A DNA stretch of 64,000 bases from positions 1,104,065 to 1,168,064 of the forward strand of contig QEOQ01000092.1 in the NCBI GenBank assembly GCA_010279815.1. The letters run 5' to 3'. Each line of letters begins with the position of its first letter. Within the stretch, counting starts at the first letter, position 1. The DNA comes from Brachionus plicatilis (lineage: Eukaryota; Rotifera; Eurotatoria; Ploima; Brachionidae). Shown piece after piece: positions 59,235 to 64,000 of the stretch. The notes under the pieces are model-generated. The model was not told the origin of the DNA. It did not search any database and saw nothing but the letters and a program-made list of their open reading frames with translations. Position numbers and translations under genes: made by a program.

Positions 59235-59907
59235 ATGGGAAACTGCTTGGATCGATCCATGAGCTCGTCCTCAGAAGACTCGGAGGAAACTTTGGCCGAA
59301 TCTGGAGCGCACAGACAAAGACGCAGGACTCGCGGAAGCGGCCAAAATCGCTATGTTCAGCTGGTCGATTCAAGTCACTCGTTCAGCCCGAGCTTAATGA
59401 ACCCAAGCCGAATGTTTATGGCGCGTAGGGAGCGAAGCTTCAACTCTTTCAGTGGCACAGGTGCATCCCAATCAACCGAGGAAGCTGCGCTTTCGTCCTC
59501 TTTGCCAAATCAACCATTCAACTTAGCCTCCACCCAGCAAGTTTATTACTTGTCTCCTCATATTCAGCGCACTGCTGACCAATTGACCGAAGAAGATCAA
59601 ATCAAGCTGCTGAAGCGCAAAGCTTTAATTGATCAACTGCCTTGTGGGGACTATGATGAAAATAAAAAACACAAAGAGTAGGCACTTCAAATATTTATTT
59701 AATAAAAAATTAATAATTTTTTTTTTTTTAATCTATTAAAGATGTGCCATTTGCATGATTGATTTTGAGATAAAAGATCGCATTAAGTACTTGCCGTGTA
59801 TGCACACATTTCACGAGTCTTGCATTGATGCCTGGTTGATCAGATCACTTATGTGTCCATGTTGTATGGAGCCCGTGGACGCTGGACTGTTGTCAGCTTT
59901 TGAATGA
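59235..59907 (+). CDS. RNF11: RNF11-like RING-H2 E3 ubiquitin ligase (2 exons, 202 aa)
   Basis: Membrane-tethered E3 ligase / adaptor of endosomal trafficking. Exons 59235-59677 and 59742-59907. The N-terminal MGNCL has Gly2 for myristoylation and Cys4 for palmitoylation, as in RNF11. The middle is Ser/Arg-rich (RRRTRGSGQNR). A conserved block ADQLTEEDQIKLLKRKALID QLPCGDYD matches the TQLTEEEQIRIAQRIGLIQ region of human RNF11. The RING-H2 domain has Cys149, Cys152, Cys167, His169, His172, Cys175, Cys186, Cys189, and ends CMEPVDAGLLSAFE, nearly as in human. It is longer than the 154-aa human protein, and the PPxY motif that recruits NEDD4-type ligases is not present. An acceptor-like TTTTAG lies 12 nt before the ATG. 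Confidence 0.92.
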
Positions 59908-60316
59908 TAGTTGTTTAACTTTATTTATTGTTATAAAATGTTCATTTTTATCGAATGCTATGAGTTTGCTAGACTTTTTTTCATTTGAATGGAATTTTAA
60001 AGTCACTTATCCATGTCACTTATTATCCATATTTGTAACTTATATTTGATGTATATATAAACTTAAGATAATATTGGTTAATTTAAATGACAGGGTTTTT
60101 GTAAATACCAACTTTTGGTCTTTGGAATGAAATGCTTTTTAAAGAGGCAGCACATTTTGAGCTCATTAAAGCAACTTCATATCATCAAAACTTAAATTTG
60201 TGTAAAATATTTTATATGTTTTTTTTTTTAAATAAAATATTTATAATAACATTATGTGTTAATTCGTTAAAATTTAAGAAAATTCTTCTAGAATACTTTT
60301 ATTTATTTATTTTATT

Positions 60317-61051
60317 AGTAAGGGAGCAAAAGATAGAATAATAGACACGTCTGATAATCCACTGACCCTAGATGGGAAGAATATTAAGAGAGTCGATACA
60401 ATGCGGTATCTTGGGTTCGAAATATCAGATGAGCTCAATAATATTAAACATTGGAACAAGAGGAAGAGCCTAGCCATAAATGCAGTGTCAAAGCTGAAGA
60501 CTCTGGGTATAGTAACAAATCAAATGCATCCAAATATGAAGGCCCATCTTTACAAGACCTATGTGAGGCCAGCTTTAACTTATGGGTGTGAGAATATGAA
60601 CATAAATGCGAGCTCACTGGCTGACATAAAAAGAACAGAGGGTAACATAGTCAAAGGACTACTAACTATACCAAGGAGGTGTCGTACAACAAGCTTATTC
60701 TTGTCATTGAATATCATGCCTACGGATTACATCATCAAAAACATTAAGGTTGACTTTTTCAATCGATTAATTGAAAATGAATTCACTAAGAAGATGATGA
60801 TTGAGCTAGCAAAACAACCGATTCCGAATGACTTCATTAGCGTAATCCTGGACATTACCAGAGAATTGGAAGAGGAAAACATGTCACTACAGGACAAATG
60901 CAAACTTGTTAAGCTGAATAACATTACTGAGTACCGTTCAAATCAAAAAAACGATGTCAAAGTCCAAAAGCTCAGAGATATATTTAAGACAGGGAGTAAA
61001 GATAACATATCAGGCTTAATATTCCAGATTTGTAGATTTGATGTAGCTTAG
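60317..61051 (+). pseudogene. 5'-truncated LINE of a second family, RT C-terminal part
   Basis: Open for about 245 codons: KGAKDRIIDTSDNPL, MRYLGFEISDELNNIKHWNK, LGIVTNQMHPNMKAHLYKTY, VRPALTYGCENMNI, KRTEGNIVKGLLTIPRRCRT. This is the thumb/C-terminal region of a non-LTR reverse transcriptase, clearly different from the jockey-like copies at 1688, 30740 and 63319. The catalytic part is missing upstream. The frame is intact to its stop, so the insertion is rather recent. The 3' UTR appears to run past the assembly gap to a (AATAAATAAAG) tail near 61260. Confidence 0.82.
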
Positions 61052-61152
61052 TTTTCATATCCTACAGTCTCTTATCAATCAAAAGTCAAACAACTAATTT
61101 TATTTTACCATTGAATACCTAAAATTGTGAATAGAAACTATGGCACTTTTTT

Positions 61153-61186
61153 NNNNNNNNNNNNNNNNNNNNNNNNNNNNNNNNNN
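61153..61186. other. Assembly gap (34 N)
   Basis: A run of 34 N inside the 3' flank of the LINE fragment. True length unknown. Confidence 0.99.
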
Positions 61187-63254
61187 TATACTAAACACAG
61201 TGCCCCTTATTTTACGGGTCACTGAGCAAGTGGTCGGCGATCGGCCTTAGCTTAGAATTAATAAATAAAGAATACTTTTATATAGAACATTTTTTGAATA
61301 GAATTTTCTTAAGAAATATAATTTAAATTTTTTTTTAATTTTATTAAAATTTAATTTCACTTTACAAATTTAAAAATTAACTTTTCAGTTATCAACTTGA
61401 CATTCTGTTAAGTTACAAACGTTAATAGTGTTCGTGGAGAGAGACATACAAACACACTTTTTATCTTATATCGACTTGAGTTAGTTATTAGTTTTGGGTT
61501 TTATAAAAAAAACAATAAAGAATAAAGCTAGGTTAACTTTCTTAATGACTAATGCAATTTAACTGAGCTCTAGACTCATCTAATTTTTAGAATTTTTAGA
61601 AAAGAAATTAAATTTTTGATTAATTATTTAATTAAATAAAATCAAAAAGCTAGAAATATAAACAATTTGTCTAAAATAGATTTTAAAATCAATAATCCAT
61701 GAAAACGCCTAAATTTTTACATTAAATTAAATTGAATAATATTTAAAATAATGTTTCTGTCAATCTTTTTTTTTCGATATTTTAATGCATATTTTTAATT
61801 TTTTATAGTGTATTCTACACTTTTATCTTTTCTTTTTCTCATAAATAAATATTATCTTAAGTCTTGTTAATTCTTGGTTTTCTTCTCATTTAGCTACTCG
61901 ACGTGTCTTGGTGAGAAACATTTTTTAATGCTATTTTTGACGTTTTCTTATGATTTTTCACACCAAAAAACTAACACTGTACGAAACTGGTTATCGAAAC
62001 TGATATAAAAATAAAAAAATGAAGTTAATGATTTTTTTGTTTTGTTTTAATTTGTAGGAGTTTTAGAAATAGCATTTGCTCTGATCTAGTTTACCTGGTA
62101 TTACCATTTCAACAATCCAAAATACTCAAATTCCCTCTTTACTTAAATCTTTGCCTTTAAACATAAATAATAAAAATTAAAGAAAATTAAAATTAATTTA
62201 TCACCCTTCAAGTGTTTTACTGTGGAAATTAAGATTCATTTATTTCGCAAATTTTACCTACTCCGCCCAACTTTAAATTTTTTATATAATTTTTTTTTCA
62301 ATCATATTTTTTTAATTTTTATTTATCAATTGAATTATTATTTTTTTAATATTGAATTTAGTTTTTTTTCTAAATAGATGAAAAATTTTTAGATTAGGTG
62401 AACTAATTGCTCAAAAAACCTGAGAACAAGAATTGTTCCAGTAAAAGATGACACATTGTTCACCTTATTTGTTCACATTTTTAATAAAATGAATAAAATT
62501 TAAATTTAGATTAATTGTGTATAAAAAAATAACAAAAAAAAATTAGCTGAAAAAATTTAAAATTTTAATGCTTAAATTAAAATTTTTAAATTTTTTTACA
62601 ATATCTGTAAAAATTAAGTTGATATTATTAAATATTGAAAGCTTAAATGCAGAAAATTTTAACACTGACTTCTTTATCACAAAGCTATTAATTAATCTCG
62701 AATAAAAATATCCAAATGTTTTTTCTCCTTTAATTTTTTTTGACATTTGTTCGATTAGATTTCATCTATTCCTTAAATTATAAATTAAATTTCTTGAGTC
62801 ATTTCTTATCAATTGAACTTAAAGATATTTAAGTGAATTATGATGAAACAATATTTTATAAGAAAAAGAAAGCATGTTATTTAAAATTCTATGCTGAAAA
62901 GCATATAAATTGTACTTTTCTAAAAAATTATTAACATCATTGTTTTGTTTTGAGAATCATATTTTAAATTAAACACCTTAAATATTGCAAAATAATATCT
63001 TTTTGCGAGTTTGATTATTGCATCTTTTGGGATATAACACAAAAAAGATGAGTAATAATCAAAATAAGGCAAAATAAAAGTTTTGAAAATTGTATTTTTA
63101 CTAATTTTGATAGATAGAAGAGTCTTTTTAAACTGAACAATTTTTCGTTAACAATTAAAGTAACACTACAAGCAAGTTTGGAAAAATTTAAATTATGATC
63201 TATTTTAAAATCTAAAAGAACAATATCATTGAGTTAGTAACTTTGTTATTTCTT

Positions 63255-63255
<1 letters not shown>
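61187..63255. other. Gene-free stretch
   Basis: Begins with GC-richer DNA (GGTCGGCGATCGGCCTTAGC, about 61232) that is probably the LINE 3' end. Otherwise AT-rich, no gene seen. Confidence 0.4.

Positions 63256-63318
<63 letters not shown>
63256..63318. repeat. (AAT)n microsatellite, LINE tail
   Basis: About 20 AAT units. On the minus strand this is the (TTA)n tail of the LINE that follows. Confidence 0.95.
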
Positions 63319-64000
63319 TAAGTTACAACAAGTTAGCAAGCTAGAATTGCGAAGATGGGAAACACTAGGTTCCAATCTATGGTAACTGTGGTATGTACAC
63401 TGTGTTTAGAGCACAGTCACTTCCAGCTCTGCCTCCATCACACTGAAGATTGTTATTCGTTAGGTCACCATTCCCTCGTATCGATTCTACCGAGCCTCAT
63501 GACTTCATCCATGGAAGGTTTCTCCTTACGTCTGTACTTATCCAGTCTGTTCTTGAATTGGTTGACGGATATATGGATTGAACGATCTCTTGGGGTAGGA
63601 CGTTCCATGGCATAGTCACTCTATAAGTGAAAAAGTGCTCTCTCAGTTGGCTGCTGATTGGAGCTTCTTCTTGTTCTACCGTTGACTTTGACAGACAGGG
63701 CTATGTGCCAGTTTACAATGTCAGTGCCTGTGTAACATTTAAAGAATTGAATAAGATCACCTCTAGTCCTCAATTCCTCCATAAAGATAAGATTTAGTTT
63801 CACCAGTCTCTCACTGTAGTCAAGGTTTTTAAACTATTTGACCAATTTGGTAGCTCTCCTTTGGACATTCTCTATGGAGGCGATGTCTCTCCTAAGATGT
63901 GGTGACCAGGCTACAGCGGTGTATTCTAGATGTGGGCGGACAAAGGTGGTGTAGAGGGTTCTGAAGATGGTCGGTGTCCAGCATTTGAATGTCTTTCTAA
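63319..64000 (-). pseudogene. Jockey-like LINE remnant, runs off window
   Basis: Minus-strand translation from the window end gives RKTFKCWTPTIFRTLYTTFV, RPHLEYTAVAWSPHLRRDIA, SIENVQRRATKLV, a stop near 63833, then DYSERLVKLNLIFMEELRTR GDLIQFFKC and, after another stop, HISVNQFKNRLDKYR. Same domain as 30740-31450 but more decayed. The 5' part lies beyond the window. Confidence 0.88.

Noticed and set aside
63256..63318. Possible CRISPR-like or satellite array
   Set aside because: A simple (AAT)n run that is the tail of the adjacent LINE; no spacers. No CRISPR array exists in the window.

Overview
The window is AT-rich (roughly three quarters A+T by eye) nuclear DNA of a small-genome invertebrate. 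The gene content is metazoan: innexin, DEG/ENaC channel, T-box factor, UFM1, COPA, RNF11-like and COA6-like genes. Many introns are short (about 40-70 nt) with GT..AG ends, although some genes also carry introns of up to 4 kb filled with repeats. An innexin, jockey-like LINE relics with (TTA)n tails and putative trans-splice acceptors close to start codons fit a lophotrochozoan/gnathiferan protostome. A Brachionus-like rotifer is my best guess, but that is inference, not proof.

Layout. 1-8.5 kb: a palindromic element, a broken jockey-like LINE, and long AT-rich intergenic DNA containing a duplicated 138-nt segment and a patchwork of pieces copied from the next gene. 8.5-15.1 kb: two tandem beta-1,4-galactosyltransferase genes that have exchanged sequence by gene conversion. 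15.9-17.1 kb: a non-autonomous element with ~150-nt inverted ends. 17.8-19.5 kb: UFM1 (+) and an intronless innexin (-), convergent with overlapping 3' ends. 20-26.4 kb: several inverted-repeat elements (MITE/foldback). 28.4-28.9 kb: a four-exon gene for a previously unrecognised secreted neuropeptide precursor with two IKGFVHG-KR-FVHG cassettes, predicted to give FVH-amides; it has no long ORF and is easy to miss. 30.7-31.4 kb: a 5'-truncated LINE. 31.9-33.3 kb: an intronless DEG/ENaC channel (-). 35.86-47.85 kb: the complete eight-exon alpha-COP (COPA) gene, whose big introns hold MITEs, a 245-nt-arm foldback and a partial copy of its own exon 4. 48.9 kb: tRNA-Ile(AAU). 49.3-50.0 kb: a 56-aa two-pass membrane protein and a COA6-like assembly factor in close series. 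50.7-52.2 kb: a four-exon T-box gene. 52.8-55.4 kb: a pogo-like transposon remnant, a reverse-transcriptase remnant and another inverted-repeat element. 59.2-59.9 kb: an RNF11-like RING-H2 gene. 60.3-61.1 kb and 63.3-64.0 kb: two further LINE remnants, the first next to a 34-base assembly gap.

How the genes relate. There is no operon-like pathway. Several genes act in the secretory system: COPI coat, Golgi galactosyltransferases, the secreted peptide precursor, and UFM1, which in animals works largely at the ER. The amidated-peptide precursor and the DEG/ENaC channel sit 3 kb apart. Because some DEG/ENaC channels are opened directly by amidated peptides, a ligand-receptor pairing is a testable guess. 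The most interesting item is the neuropeptide gene; next are the galactosyltransferase conversion tract and the patchwork of that gene's fragments found upstream of it.
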